This document shows positions 24,172 through 33,091 of a stretch of 64,000 bases of DNA, piece after piece; positions within the stretch are counted from its first letter, which is position 1, and the number at the start of each line of letters is the position of its first letter. The notes below the pieces were generated by a model. That model made no database searches. It saw only the letters and a program-made list of their open reading frames with translations, and had not been told where the DNA came from. The stretch spans positions 1-64,000 of the forward strand of contig NZ_CP081959.1 of NCBI RefSeq assembly GCF_019823105.1, read 5' to 3'. This DNA comes from Halobaculum magnesiiphilum. Lineage in GTDB: Archaea; Halobacteriota; Halobacteria; Halobacteriales; Haloferacaceae. Both the position numbers and the translations under genes were made by a program.

Positions 24172-27100
24172 TTACTCCGCATTCTCGGTGAGATATCCGA
24201 TCGTCTCCTCCAGGAACTCGTCGTCCTTCGCGAGGGAACTGAGCCCGTGGGTCTTGATCAACCGCTGAATGACCATCTTCCGGATGGCCTTCCGGGTGCT
24301 GTCGCGCGTTTCCCAGCCCTCGAAGTCGGTCTGTATCTCCTCTTCGAAGCCTTCCCAGAGGTCCTGTGCGACGTCTTTGGCCGTCTCTTCGTCGGCGATG
24401 ACGTCGCCGTACTCCTCGTCCAGCGTCAGGTAGATCGCATAGCTGGCGTCGCTGAGCCCCTGCTCGGACAGCTCTTCTTCGAACTCGAGGATCTCGTTGC
24501 TCACTTCGGTGAGCCGTTCGACTGCCTCGGGATCCGTGATCGACCCGTTCTGTCGCTTGGTGATGATCCGCTCGACCCGCTTTCCGAACTCCTCGTACTG
24601 CGGATTGCTGTCGACACGCGGCTGGAGATGCGCCTGGGTCGCGTGCTCGATTGCGTTGGCTTTCGCACCCATCGAGGGGAGGTCAAGCATCGCTTCGAGG
24701 TCCTCGCCGTTGAGCTCGTAGATCGGGAACTCACGTTTGATATCGGTGACGTCGACGTTCTCCTGGAGGATCTTCTGGGTCTGGGCACGGAATTCGTCCT
24801 CCGGCGACTCGTCCCGGTTGTTGTTCCGGCGGAAGGCGATGTAGATCGTCAGGAGCCACCGGTACTCGTCGCGGATCCCCTTCTTTTCGAGGTCGGGGTC
24901 GGGTTCGAGCGTCTCGTAGAGATCACGCACCTCACGGAACCCCTGCTTGAAATCCCGTTTCTCGGGATGGGAGCTGACGCGAGAGAGACACTCCAGCAGG
25001 GTTTCCTGGCCGTCGTCACGCTCGATCCCCTCGAACAGGCTGAGCAGGTCGTCGATCTTCCGCTCGAGCTTCTCGAAGAGTTCGCCGCGCGGCTGCGCGG
25101 CCATCTCCTTGACCTCCTCGTCGTCGTACTCGAAGGCCTCGTCCAGGTTCCGGAAGACGCCCTGATAGTCCACGATGAGGCCGTTGTTCTTCTGCTCGGC
25201 CGGCCGGTTCGTCCGGGCGATGGCCTGGAGCAGCTTGTGGTTTTTCAGGTTCCGATCGAGGTACATAGCCTTCACAGCCGGCGCATCGAACCCCGTCAGC
25301 AGCATATCACAGACAACGACGAGCTTCGGGTTCTCATCGGGGTCTTTGAATCGGCGAATGATGTCGCTCCGCTCCTCGGGGGTGGTGTGGAACTGGCTGA
25401 TGAGCTTCTTGTCACCGGGTCCGGACTCGTCGCCTGCGCCGGGGTCGTTCGACGTGTAGAGAACCTCGACCTCCTCCGGATCCCGGTACTTCAGCAGTTC
25501 CTCGCCGTACAGTGCTGCTGCTTTCCGGCTCGGCGTCACCACCATCCCCTTCCAGCCGTTCTCCTCGACGCCGCGGTAGTGCTCGTCGATGGAGCGGGCG
25601 ACGGCCGACACCCGCGACCGGAGTTCAGCGATTTCGGTCTGGGTGACGTACTCCTGGATGAGTTCGCGTTTCTCGTCGAGGTCCAGATGGTCGAACTCGG
25701 CGTCGAACGCCTGGTTGAGGCCCGCCCTATCGATGTCCCAGTCGATCTCGTGGATGTCGAAGTGGACGGGGAGGATCAACCCGTCGTCGATCCCGTCCTT
25801 GATCGAGTACCGGTGGAGGTAGGGGGTCTCGCTGTCGGGGATCTCGTAGTTGCGGAAGGTATCGCGGTCGCCTTCACGGACCGGCGTCCCGGTGAAGCCG
25901 AAGTGATACGCGTCTGGAAGGGCGGCGTTGAGCTTCGTCCCGAGGTCCTTCTCCATGTAGCGGTGGGCCTCGTCCGACATGATGACCGTCTCGTCGTTCC
26001 CCTGGACGTCGCTGTCGACGTTGCCGAACTTCTGGATCGTCGTCAGCACCAGCGTACTCCGGCCCTCCTCGAGGAGGCGCTGGAGGTGCGCGCCCGACCG
26101 GGCGACATCGAACCGGTCGAAATTCAGCGCGTTCAGCTGGTTTTCCATCTGAGACTCGAGGTCGTCCGTGTCGACGACGACGAGAACCTGCGGGTTGTCG
26201 AGGACTGGGGCACGATCGCCGAGCGTCGCCCCCTGGATCAGGTTCCTGGCGGCAAACAGCATCGTGAACGACTTGCCGCTCCCCTGCGTGTGCCAGATCA
26301 GTCCTCGCTTGTGGTCCGTCGTCCGGATGAGATCGAAGATCTCCTCGACGGCGTAGTACTGCATGTACCGGGGGATGATCCGGGCGTCGCCACCGGGCTG
26401 GCGCTCGTGGAAGACGTAGTTTTTCAGCAGGTTGAGCAACGTCTCGCGGTTGCACATCGCCCGGATAGCCTGCTTCGGTTCGTTGTCCTCGACGGCGTAC
26501 TGCTCGGGGGCGTTCCGCCACGGCATATAGAGCCGCTGCGGCGCGCCGACAGCGGCGTAGCGATACTCGCCCTGGTCGGCAGCGACGTTGAACAGGCCGG
26601 GGACGAACAGCCGCGACCGCTTCTCCTCGTAGTTCCGCAGGTCTCGGATCGCGTCGTAGAAGTCGTTGTCTTCCGCGATGGATTTCAGCTCCATCGTCAC
26701 GAGGGGGATGCCGTTCACGAACAGGTTCACGTCGGGACGGATCCGCCCGTTCGGCCCGTCGACCTGGAACTCGTCGGCCGCGACGAACCGATTGTTCTCC
26801 AGGTTCTCGAAGTCGATGAGGTCGACGTAGATGACGTCGACGTCGCCGTCCTCGTCGCGGTCCGTAACGAATCCCTCGGCGCGGAGCGTGAACTTCTTGC
26901 CCGTCGTGAGCACTTCGTGGAAGTCTCGGTTCCCGGTGACGAGCGTGTCATGGTTGAGGTCCCGCTGGAGAGAGTTCAGCACTTCGTCGACGTTGTCTTC
27001 GGTTATCTCGGGGTTGATCTCACTCTCGACGAGCCACTCGCTCAGGAGGTCCCAGTAGATGACTTCCCGCTTGTCAGTACGGTTGTACTCGCGATCCAAG

Positions 27101-27207
27101 CGAGAGCCCCCGTACTCACCGTCGAGACCATAAACTTCCCAACCGAGTTCCTCGAGCCACCCGAGGACATCGTGCTGGTAGCCAGCCTCGCTCGGTAACT
27201 TAGACAT
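24172..27207 (-). CDS. hsdR: Type I restriction endonuclease subunit R
   Basis: About 1011 residues. The nuclease motif PDVNLFVNGIPLVTMELK lies in the N-terminal domain near residue 165. The SF2 translocase follows with Walker A WHTQGSGKSFTM near 308, DEAH box MSDEAHRYMEKD near 409, GFTGTPV, and VVCDMLLTGFDAPAVKAMYL. It cleaves foreign DNA after ATP-driven translocation when the target lacks HsdM methylation. The ATG at 27207 overlaps the hsdS stop by 8 nt (ATGTCTAA), which fixes the start. Motifs look intact. Confidence 0.93.
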   Translation of the reverse strand: MSKLPSEAGYQHDVLGWLEELGWEVYGLDGEYGGSRLDREYNRTDKREVIYWDLLSEWLVESEINPEITEDNVDEVLNSLQRDLNHDTLVTGNRDFHEVLTTGKKFTLRAEGFVTDRDEDGDVDVIYVDLIDFENLENNRFVAADEFQVDGPNGRIRPDVNLFVNGIPLVTMELKSIAEDNDFYDAIRDLRNYEEKRSRLFVPGLFNVAADQGEYRYAAVGAPQRLYMPWRNAPEQYAVEDNEPKQAIRAMCNRETLLNLLKNYVFHERQPGGDARIIPRYMQYYAVEEIFDLIRTTDHKRGLIWHTQGSGKSFTMLFAARNLIQGATLGDRAPVLDNPQVLVVVDTDDLESQMENQLNALNFDRFDVARSGAHLQRLLEEGRSTLVLTTIQKFGNVDSDVQGNDETVIMSDEAHRYMEKDLGTKLNAALPDAYHFGFTGTPVREGDRDTFRNYEIPDSETPYLHRYSIKDGIDDGLILPVHFDIHEIDWDIDRAGLNQAFDAEFDHLDLDEKRELIQEYVTQTEIAELRSRVSAVARSIDEHYRGVEENGWKGMVVTPSRKAAALYGEELLKYRDPEEVEVLYTSNDPGAGDESGPGDKKLISQFHTTPEERSDIIRRFKDPDENPKLVVVCDMLLTGFDAPAVKAMYLDRNLKNHKLLQAIARTNRPAEQKNNGLIVDYQGVFRNLDEAFEYDDEEVKEMAAQPRGELFEKLERKIDDLLSLFEGIERDDGQETLLECLSRVSSHPEKRDFKQGFREVRDLYETLEPDPDLEKKGIRDEYRWLLTIYIAFRRNNNRDESPEDEFRAQTQKILQENVDVTDIKREFPIYELNGEDLEAMLDLPSMGAKANAIEHATQAHLQPRVDSNPQYEEFGKRVERIITKRQNGSITDPEAVERLTEVSNEILEFEEELSEQGLSDASYAIYLTLDEEYGDVIADEETAKDVAQDLWEGFEEEIQTDFEGWETRDSTRKAIRKMVIQRLIKTHGLSSLAKDDEFLEETIGYLTENAE

Positions 27208-28594
27208 CGACACGCACCTCATCAGGGATGTCTACTTCGCTATGTATCCGAACGTCTCCTGAGACCAAGCGCCGTGAAATGCCTTCTTTCAGGTTCGAAA
27301 TCCGATTTTTATATTCACGGGTACTCTCTTTATTTTCATCGAGAGTTTCCACTATCTCGACGATCTCGCGTTGCTCTTCTAAAGGTGGTAGTGGAATCTC
27401 TATTTTTTCAATACCCCCGATACTCAGGTTGTAGTTGCCTGCAGAGGTCCGAATCCACCCATTCATTTCTACACGGCCTAAGCTAGAGTTGAGAAACTCT
27501 CGGACATATTTGGGATGGACACGGTCCTCATCGAACCGGAGACGAATCAGGTACGATGCGAACACGTACGTCTCGTCTCGTTCCTCAAATACGGCACAGC
27601 GCCCTGCGTAGTCGGGGTTACCGTTGGTACGCACGATGAGGAGATCACCTTCTTGAAGCGCTAATTTCTCAACAGCAGAGTCGCTCAACTCTGTATATTT
27701 TATATCGTCTTCTGTAATCCGACGTTGAACGACGTTGGGAATCCTCAAAGTGGGATATCCCTCACCGTCGCTGTGGGACTTTTCATCAGTTCCATACCTT
27801 GAGTCCGTTAGAACCTCTCCTAACCGAACAACCGGCCAATCAGAGGGGATAGATCCAAACTGCTTTTCGGTGAAGTCTTGGTGTTCACGGGTTCCTTCGG
27901 TCAGGACTTCGCGAACGACCCCTTTCCGGATGACTTCTTGCTCATCGAGCATGCTCTGTGTGTTGAAAATACCCTGATCTGTGTCGTAGAGGATCCCCGC
28001 AATCCGCAGCTGCTCCTCCATCGGCGGCACGGGAATCTGCACACGCTGGACTTCCCGCTTGCTGATCTCTGAGAAGGTGCTCCCCGCCCCAAGACTCTCC
28101 AGGTACGGGGCCATCTCGGTGATGACGTAGTAGAGGTACCAGGTGTTCACCTCTTCCCCGGGGATGAGACTCTGGAAGCCCTGATTCGTCGCTATCGGGA
28201 CGGTGTTGACCGCACACTTCCCGATTGACGCACGCGACGTCAGGAGGACCGAGTACGGCGGCAGCACGTGCGTCGACGTGGATTCGAGCCCGGCCTCCGT
28301 GATCTTGTCCTCGGTGTCACTGATGGTGTTGCCCTGCAGCTCCGTCAGATCCGTCGGCGTCGCCCACGGGATGTCGCCACCCCAGTACTCGTCTTCGTCC
28401 GTCGACGGGGTACTCCCGCCCTGCACCGTCGCTATCTCGTCGAGACGCTTGATCTCCCAGTCGGCCGGGAGTGAGGGGAAACGGGCCGTTCCGTGCTCCT
28501 CCGGATCAGGATCTTCCGACTCGGGTTCCGCAGGCTGGCGCTCGCCGCCGCTGTCGGCGCTCGCGAACTGCTCGAGGTCGCTCTGATCACTCAT
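27200..28594 (-). CDS. hsdS: Type I restriction-modification specificity subunit S
   Basis: About 464 residues. An acidic haloarchaeal N-terminus precedes TRD1, which begins LPADWEIKRLDEIATVQGGS; a first conserved helix region (PPMEEQLRIAGILYDTDQGI) leads into TRD2, beginning IPSDWPVVRLGEVLTDSRYG and closing with PPLEEQREIVEIVETLDENK. The two target-recognition domains set the bipartite recognition sequence. ATG 28594 overlaps the hsdM stop (ATGAGTGA). The 3' half encoding TRD2 (about 27230-27900) is visibly richer in A and T than the 5' half and the neighbouring genes, which suggests exchange of TRD2. Confidence 0.92.
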   Translation of the reverse strand: MSDQSDLEQFASADSGGERQPAEPESEDPDPEEHGTARFPSLPADWEIKRLDEIATVQGGSTPSTDEDEYWGGDIPWATPTDLTELQGNTISDTEDKITEAGLESTSTHVLPPYSVLLTSRASIGKCAVNTVPIATNQGFQSLIPGEEVNTWYLYYVITEMAPYLESLGAGSTFSEISKREVQRVQIPVPPMEEQLRIAGILYDTDQGIFNTQSMLDEQEVIRKGVVREVLTEGTREHQDFTEKQFGSIPSDWPVVRLGEVLTDSRYGTDEKSHSDGEGYPTLRIPNVVQRRITEDDIKYTELSDSAVEKLALQEGDLLIVRTNGNPDYAGRCAVFEERDETYVFASYLIRLRFDEDRVHPKYVREFLNSSLGRVEMNGWIRTSAGNYNLSIGGIEKIEIPLPPLEEQREIVEIVETLDENKESTREYKNRISNLKEGISRRLVSGDVRIHSEVDIPDEVRVDV

Positions 28595-30134
28595 AGCCGA
28601 GCACCTCCATGTGCTGGTCCATCCGCGCCTCGAGGTCGTCACGCTCCGCTCTGAGGTCGTGTAGTGCCGACAACTCCTCGGCGACGTCTATCTCCTCCCG
28701 TGGCTCGGTCGTGTCGACGTAGAGCGCGATGTTGAGGTTGTAGTCGTTGGCTGCGATCTCCTCGACGTCGACGACGCGGCTCACCCGCTCCTCGGTGTCC
28801 CAGGACCGGAAGTTCTCGACGATGTGATCGAGCCCCTGCTCGGTGAGCTCGCTCTGGTTGCTGAGCTCCCGGTAGAACTGCTCGACGTAGTTGTCGCCGG
28901 CGTGGAGGAACAGCACCTGCCCCTGCCGCTCGACGGGCTTGTCCTTGTTTAACACGAGGATGGCCGACGGGATGGAGTTATTCTGGAAGAGATTCGCTGG
29001 GAGCCCGATGACGGCTTCGACAATCTCGTGGTCGACACCGGGAATCCCGTCCCCGTCGGGCGAGAGCATCGGCTTGCGGAACTTCGACTCGTGCCGACGG
29101 AACAGCACGCCGTGGGGGATGACGATGGCGGCACGCCCAGTCTCGTTGAGCTGGGCGATCTTGTGCATGATGAACGCGTAGTCACCGCGGTCGGCTCGCG
29201 GGAGCTTGCCGTCCTCGGCCCAGCTGAAGCGACCGTACTTGTCATCTCGGAGGCCGTCCTTGTCCCAGTCCGCCGAGAACGGGAAGTTCGCAAGGACGTA
29301 GTCGAACGTCTCCAGTCGGCCGTCCTCAGTGAACTGCGGACTGCTGAGGGAGTCCTCACGTCGGATTTCGCCGTCTTCACTGAACCCATTGATGAACAGG
29401 TTCATCCGAGCGATGGCGGCGATGTCGGGGTTCACCTCCTGTCCCGTCAGTCGGAACCCGTCGGGGTCGCCGCTGTCGGGATCCTCCGCGGCGTATCGGG
29501 CCGCACGGACGAGCATCCCGCCCGAGCCGGCTGTGGGGTCGTGGATCTCGGCGCCGTCCGTGTACGGCCCGAGCAGCCGCACCATCAGGTCGGTGATGTG
29601 TGGCGGCGTGAAGAACTCCCCACCGTCGCGGCCTTCTTCGTCGGCGAAGTGCCGAACGAGGTCCATGTACGCCTCCCCCAGCAGGTCCGGCGGGACGCGG
29701 TGGGTACTGAGGTTGTAGGTACTCAGGTGCTCGACGAGGTTCGCGAGTTTGGTGTCCGTGAGCGCGTCTGCACGACGGAAGTCCGCACGGAAGACGCCGT
29801 CGAGGGTCGGCTCGTTTTCGCGTTCGAGCGCGCTGAACGCGTCGTTGATGAACTCGTCGACGCGCTCGTTCTGCTTGCGCAGTTCCTCCCAGCGGTACTC
29901 CTCGGGGACGACGAAGTCGTGGAACGCCTCGTCACTCGCGATCTCGGGGTCGTCGTACTCTTCGAGGAGCTCCTCGTAGTTGTCCTGGTAGGTGTCACTG
30001 ATGGTTTTGTAGAAGACCAACGGCAGGATGTAATCCTTGTAGTCGGTCTTGTCGACGGTGTTGCGGATGATGTCGGCGCACTTGAACAGGTAGCGATCCA
30101 GATCGTCGAGGGTTGGGGTGGTGTCGGAACTCAT
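28587..30134 (-). CDS. hsdM: Type I restriction-modification DNA N6-adenine methyltransferase
   Basis: 515 residues. HsdM N-terminal helical domain (DLDRYLFKCADIIRNTVDKT DYKDY...), then the SAM-binding motif DPTAGSGGMLVRAARY near 195 and the catalytic motif, here ANFPFS near 283. The usual catalytic motif is NPPF; NFPF is a variant I note but cannot judge. The C-terminus has the typical EFYRELSNQS and DYNLNIALYVD segments. The ATG overlaps the upstream regulator gene by 4 nt. It methylates the HsdS-defined site and, with HsdS and HsdR, forms the restriction complex. Confidence 0.93.
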   Translation of the reverse strand: MSSDTTPTLDDLDRYLFKCADIIRNTVDKTDYKDYILPLVFYKTISDTYQDNYEELLEEYDDPEIASDEAFHDFVVPEEYRWEELRKQNERVDEFINDAFSALERENEPTLDGVFRADFRRADALTDTKLANLVEHLSTYNLSTHRVPPDLLGEAYMDLVRHFADEEGRDGGEFFTPPHITDLMVRLLGPYTDGAEIHDPTAGSGGMLVRAARYAAEDPDSGDPDGFRLTGQEVNPDIAAIARMNLFINGFSEDGEIRREDSLSSPQFTEDGRLETFDYVLANFPFSADWDKDGLRDDKYGRFSWAEDGKLPRADRGDYAFIMHKIAQLNETGRAAIVIPHGVLFRRHESKFRKPMLSPDGDGIPGVDHEIVEAVIGLPANLFQNNSIPSAILVLNKDKPVERQGQVLFLHAGDNYVEQFYRELSNQSELTEQGLDHIVENFRSWDTEERVSRVVDVEEIAANDYNLNIALYVDTTEPREEIDVAEELSALHDLRAERDDLEARMDQHMEVLGYE

Positions 30135-30823
30135 TGTGTGGAATCTTCGTTGAGGGCGGTTAGCATGATCTGTGCGGGCGGGTTGCCTGGCATGTACTCC
30201 TCGAGGACGTCCTCAAGGGCAGCCAGCCGGGCAAGCCCGTTGCGGGTCCGATCGAGAACGACGGCGAGCCGGAGGAGTGTCCGGACGTCAGCGTTGTGAA
30301 TGGCATCCTCGCTGAACGTCTCGCTCGTCACGATGCGGGCGGCCGCGTGTTGGACGAGTTCATCGGCATGATGGCACACGTCGGGGACCGTCCGGAGGTG
30401 GCTAGCTCTCGTCGAGTCGATGAACGCCGTGGCGAGCACCGAAACCAGCAGCTCGTTCTCCGCGAAGAGATCGGGGAGCTGTCGCTTGGTTTCGGTGCGC
30501 TGGTCGTTGACCGCGTCGAGTTCGTCGTCGAATGGCCCGTCTGCGCGCTCGCGGGCAAGGTACATATCGACGTGCTCGCGGTACAGGTCCAGCAGTGCGG
30601 CCTCGTCGATGCGGTAGCGGTGGTCCTCTTGTACGACGAGACCGGTATCGGCGAGTTTCCCGACGTTGTTCGATACGGCACCCTTGCTGTGCGGTAGTCG
30701 GTCCACCAGTTCCCGCTGGCGGAGCTGCTCCCCCTCGTCGAATTGCGCACGGGCTAACTCGCCGAGGATGTCGGTTTGGGTACGTCCCTCACGTGGTGTG
30801 AGGAGTGTGGCCGGTGATGGCAT
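30131..30823 (-). CDS. Winged-HTH regulator heading the hsd operon
   Basis: 230 residues. MarR-like N-terminal HTH: DILGELARAQFDEGEQLRQR ... SKGAVSNNVGKLADTGLVVQ. The remainder is helical, with ELLVSVLATAFIDSTRASHL and VRTLLRLAVVLDRTRNGLA. It is the first gene of hsdM-S-R-peptidase and overlaps hsdM by 4 nt, so it probably sets expression of the whole restriction operon, for instance delaying restriction in a new host. Its family is not one I can name. Confidence 0.75.
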   Translation of the reverse strand: MPSPATLLTPREGRTQTDILGELARAQFDEGEQLRQRELVDRLPHSKGAVSNNVGKLADTGLVVQEDHRYRIDEAALLDLYREHVDMYLARERADGPFDDELDAVNDQRTETKRQLPDLFAENELLVSVLATAFIDSTRASHLRTVPDVCHHADELVQHAAARIVTSETFSEDAIHNADVRTLLRLAVVLDRTRNGLARLAALEDVLEEYMPGNPPAQIMLTALNEDSTQ

Positions 30824-30891
30824 AGATGGTTGGTGTGGTCGTAGGTCAGCCAGCGGCTACGGCGGCACGTACCGGCTGTTGAGCGGCCTGA

Positions 30892-31479
30892 TTATCCCTC
30901 GATGCGGACGGCGTGGGCGTGGTTCTCGCCGACGTCGGAGATGCGAACCTCGACCTCGTCGCCCTCGGTCAGGTCCTTCTCGGGCGCGGCCACGAACGTC
31001 ACGAGCCCTTCGATGCGGGCGATCGCCGTCGGATCGCGCGGGTCGTCGTAGTTGGTGTCGTCGACGACGACCGTACGGGTGTCACCGACGTCGACGATGT
31101 CGGTGGCGTCCCGTTTCTGGGCGTTGACGTGGGCGTCCTCCTTGTCGAGGACGCGGCCCGAAAACAGACCTCGAAGAGCGTCGAGGTCGTCGCGAAGGCC
31201 GTCGACCTCCTCTCGGAGTGCTTCGACCTCTGCCTGCTGCTCGTCGAGTTCCGCCTCTGCCTCCTGGAGGTTCGCGAGGAGCGACTCGTACGCACGCTCG
31301 AGGTCCTCGACCGTTTCGAGTCCTTCCTCGATCCGTTCGTCGAGTCCCTCGATGCGGGCGTTTTGGTCTTCGAGAGCCTCGGGAACCGCCACCAGGAAGG
31401 TGAAGAGGTCCTCGAGACCGTCGAGGTTCGATCGGATGTGGTGCGCGTGCGTACCGCCGTTAGATGCGCTGGATGCCAT
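30892..31479 (-). CDS. Coiled-coil protein with C-terminal TRAM-like domain
   Basis: 195 residues. Residues about 20-105 form a long coiled coil (RIEGLDERIEEGLETVEDLE and following heptads). Residues about 130-195 look like a TRAM or OB-type beta barrel (ARIEGLVTFVAAPEKDLTEG, VEVRISDVGENHAHAVRIEG). A TATA-like CTTTATGGTA lies about 30 nt upstream, so it has its own promoter, 68 nt away from the hsd regulator. It could be an RNA-binding oligomer. No direct link to restriction is visible. Confidence 0.65.
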   Translation of the reverse strand: MASSASNGGTHAHHIRSNLDGLEDLFTFLVAVPEALEDQNARIEGLDERIEEGLETVEDLERAYESLLANLQEAEAELDEQQAEVEALREEVDGLRDDLDALRGLFSGRVLDKEDAHVNAQKRDATDIVDVGDTRTVVVDDTNYDDPRDPTAIARIEGLVTFVAAPEKDLTEGDEVEVRISDVGENHAHAVRIEG

Positions 31480-31515
31480 TGCATCTGTACACGTTGAATG
31501 GCAATACCATAAAGA

Positions 31516-31674
31516 TTACTCCTGTAGTGGGTGATCATAGAGTTGTTTATCATATGTGACTTGGTGTTTTGTCTTCCAACCGGGCTCATCGCTAGTCGTG
31601 TCGACGTTGAGTAGACGGTAGCAGAAATCCACATCTCTATCTGACTGCTCACCAGAGAATAGATACCAAAGCGG
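31516..31674 (-). pseudogene. Possible 3' remnant of an unidentified gene
   Basis: The minus strand reads WYLFSGEQSDRDVDFCYRLL and ends in a normal-looking tail before a stop at 31516. The frame continues upstream only antisense to the next gene. The A+T-rich composition differs from the neighbours. I cannot identify the protein; it may be chance. Confidence 0.25.
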
Positions 31675-31899
31675 ATGACCCGACGATTCGAGATTGGTGA
31701 TGCCGTTCGTATTGATATCCCTGACGAGACGGATCCAGACCATGACCGTCTCCACGGCAGTCGGGGCGAGATCACTGCGATCCTGGAAGACGACGCCGGC
31801 GAGGTCACGGGCGACGTTCGCGACACGATGCTGTACCGCGTCCAACTGGAGGATGGCACGGAAGTTGATGTCCGATGGCGCGATCTTCGTCCGCCGTAA
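31675..31899 (+). CDS. Small SH3/KOW-like protein
   Basis: 74 residues, beta-rich: MTRRFEIGDAVRIDIPDETD, HGSRGEITAILEDD, MLYRVQLEDGTEVDVRWRDL. The layout (GDxVRIDIP...HGxxGxI...YxVxLxDGTxxxVRxxDLRP) is that of small KOW/SH3-type barrels common in haloarchaea. Divergent from the coiled-coil gene. It ends 44 nt before inverted repeat B4. Confidence 0.65.
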   Translation: MTRRFEIGDAVRIDIPDETDPDHDRLHGSRGEITAILEDDAGEVTGDVRDTMLYRVQLEDGTEVDVRWRDLRPP

Positions 31900-31943
31900 A
31901 CGACCGTCCTCACGAGGATAGCTATTCGAACTTTCGAGAAAAC

Positions 31944-31988
31944 CTTACCAAACACTACTGCGCAGTATCCCCTCTAATGTTTGGTAAG
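31944..31988. repeat. Inverted repeat B4
   Basis: Perfect 10-bp arms CTTACCAAAC and GTTTGGTAAG, 25-base spacer containing a second palindrome (ACTGCGCAGT), and the shared CTAAT before the right arm. It lies 44 nt after a plus-strand stop. Confidence 0.8.
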
Positions 31989-32092
31989 ATACGGGCCGCA
32001 TTCAGCCTCTTATTCTTCGTAATTCCCGAAGAGCGACGACAATCCGGGGAAGAATATCTACGTTTATGTGAGCGATGGCTGAACTGGGGCCT

Positions 32093-32260
32093 ATGGCAGA
32101 CCTGATTGTTAAATCGGCCGTGAAGGACGCACTCGATGACACCAACGTCTCCGCAGACTTCTACGAGGCGCTGGACGACGAAGTTGCCGAACTCCTCGAT
32201 GACGCTGCACGACGAGCTGAGGCGAACGAACGGAAGACGGTCCAGCCGCGCGATCTGTAA
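32093..32260 (+). CDS. DUF1931-type histone-fold small protein
   Basis: 55 residues: MADLIVKSAVKDALDDTNVS, then a helix with ALDDEVAELLDDAARRAEAN and the end RKTVQPRDL. This is the short haloarchaeal DUF1931 pattern, related to histone folds (final xTVxPxDL as in archaeal histones). A TATA-like TTTATG about 28 nt upstream points to ATG 32093 rather than the in-frame ATG at 32075. It may bind DNA or regulate the minus-strand gene with which it converges. Confidence 0.7.
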   Translation: MADLIVKSAVKDALDDTNVSADFYEALDDEVAELLDDAARRAEANERKTVQPRDL

Positions 32261-32274
32261 CCGACGCGTTGCGA

Positions 32275-32898
32275 TCAGTCTTTTCTGAGCGGCGTGGGAA
32301 TCCCGCCCGCAGTAAATCGAGCGACCGCTCCGCAGCTGGGACACTCGTCGACGAACGCACAGACTCGAAGCGTGGTTTCTAACTCGCGAACGCTGCTACA
32401 CACGGAGCACTCGTACGCGGTGCGATACCGGACTGACGGACGGTGGTGTTGCTGTGGTGTATGGGAGTTCGATGCCGGTGTCGCCTTGCCGTGAGACGCT
32501 GCTGTCCGCGCTCGCTCGCGGTTCGTCGTGGACTGATCGTGATCGAGCTGCCAGGCCGAATCGGGAAGCGTGTCGTAGATGCGCTCTGGCTTACTGAAGC
32601 CAATATCGAGAGCAGCAGACTCGGCTGGGTCGCGTGCGTCATCTGATCGGGGCTCTTCGACTGAGCTCCCGTCGACGTGTGATGTGTCTCGGTGACCCAG
32701 AGGATCCGTCTGTGCCCATGCACCGAGTTCGACGGCCTCTGCCTGCTCGTAGAGCACGCCGTCGATGGCAGCGGCCAGTTCGGCGAGTGGCTCAGATATC
32801 TCGGACTCGCCGTGTTTCTCGACAGCGTGCTCGAACAGCCATTCGCGGAGCGTCGCTGCGGTCTCTCTATCGACCGTGTACGATGGGACAGCGTTCAT
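32275..32898 (-). CDS. Hypothetical protein with C-terminal zinc ribbon
   Basis: 207 residues. The N-terminus is helical (TAATLREWLFEHAVEKHGES ... LAAAIDGVLYEQAEAVELG), the middle is low-complexity, and the C-terminus has two CxxC knuckles, CSVCSSVRELETTLRVCAF and CPSCGAVARFTAGG. ATG 32898 is preceded by a purine-rich GGAACGGAGTGAG; the longer frame from 32937 lacks that support. Converges with the histone-fold gene across 14 nt. Function unknown. Confidence 0.65.
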   Translation of the reverse strand: MNAVPSYTVDRETAATLREWLFEHAVEKHGESEISEPLAELAAAIDGVLYEQAEAVELGAWAQTDPLGHRDTSHVDGSSVEEPRSDDARDPAESAALDIGFSKPERIYDTLPDSAWQLDHDQSTTNRERARTAASHGKATPASNSHTPQQHHRPSVRYRTAYECSVCSSVRELETTLRVCAFVDECPSCGAVARFTAGGIPTPLRKD

Positions 32899-33091
32899 TC
32901 GTTTCTCACTCCGTTCCTCTTGGATGCGACAAACCACACACTGTCTCCATCCCCTTGATGAGACTCTATACAGGTGTTAGTGAGGTGGTGGCTGCGCGCG
33001 CAGCGACCGCAGGGAGCGAGCACGGAGCGGTGGGTGGGGCGGAGGGGCGCCCACGGGCGGTGGTCGCCATAAAAACGGGGGAGTGCCCCGC

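Noticed and set aside
24247-27198. A 983-codon plus-strand open frame antisense to hsdR
   Set aside because: It mirrors hsdR codon structure in a high-GC genome; the minus strand shows all HsdR motifs.
29028-30299. Long plus-strand frame antisense to hsdM
   Set aside because: Shadow of the well-supported hsdM gene; no motifs or start signals of its own.
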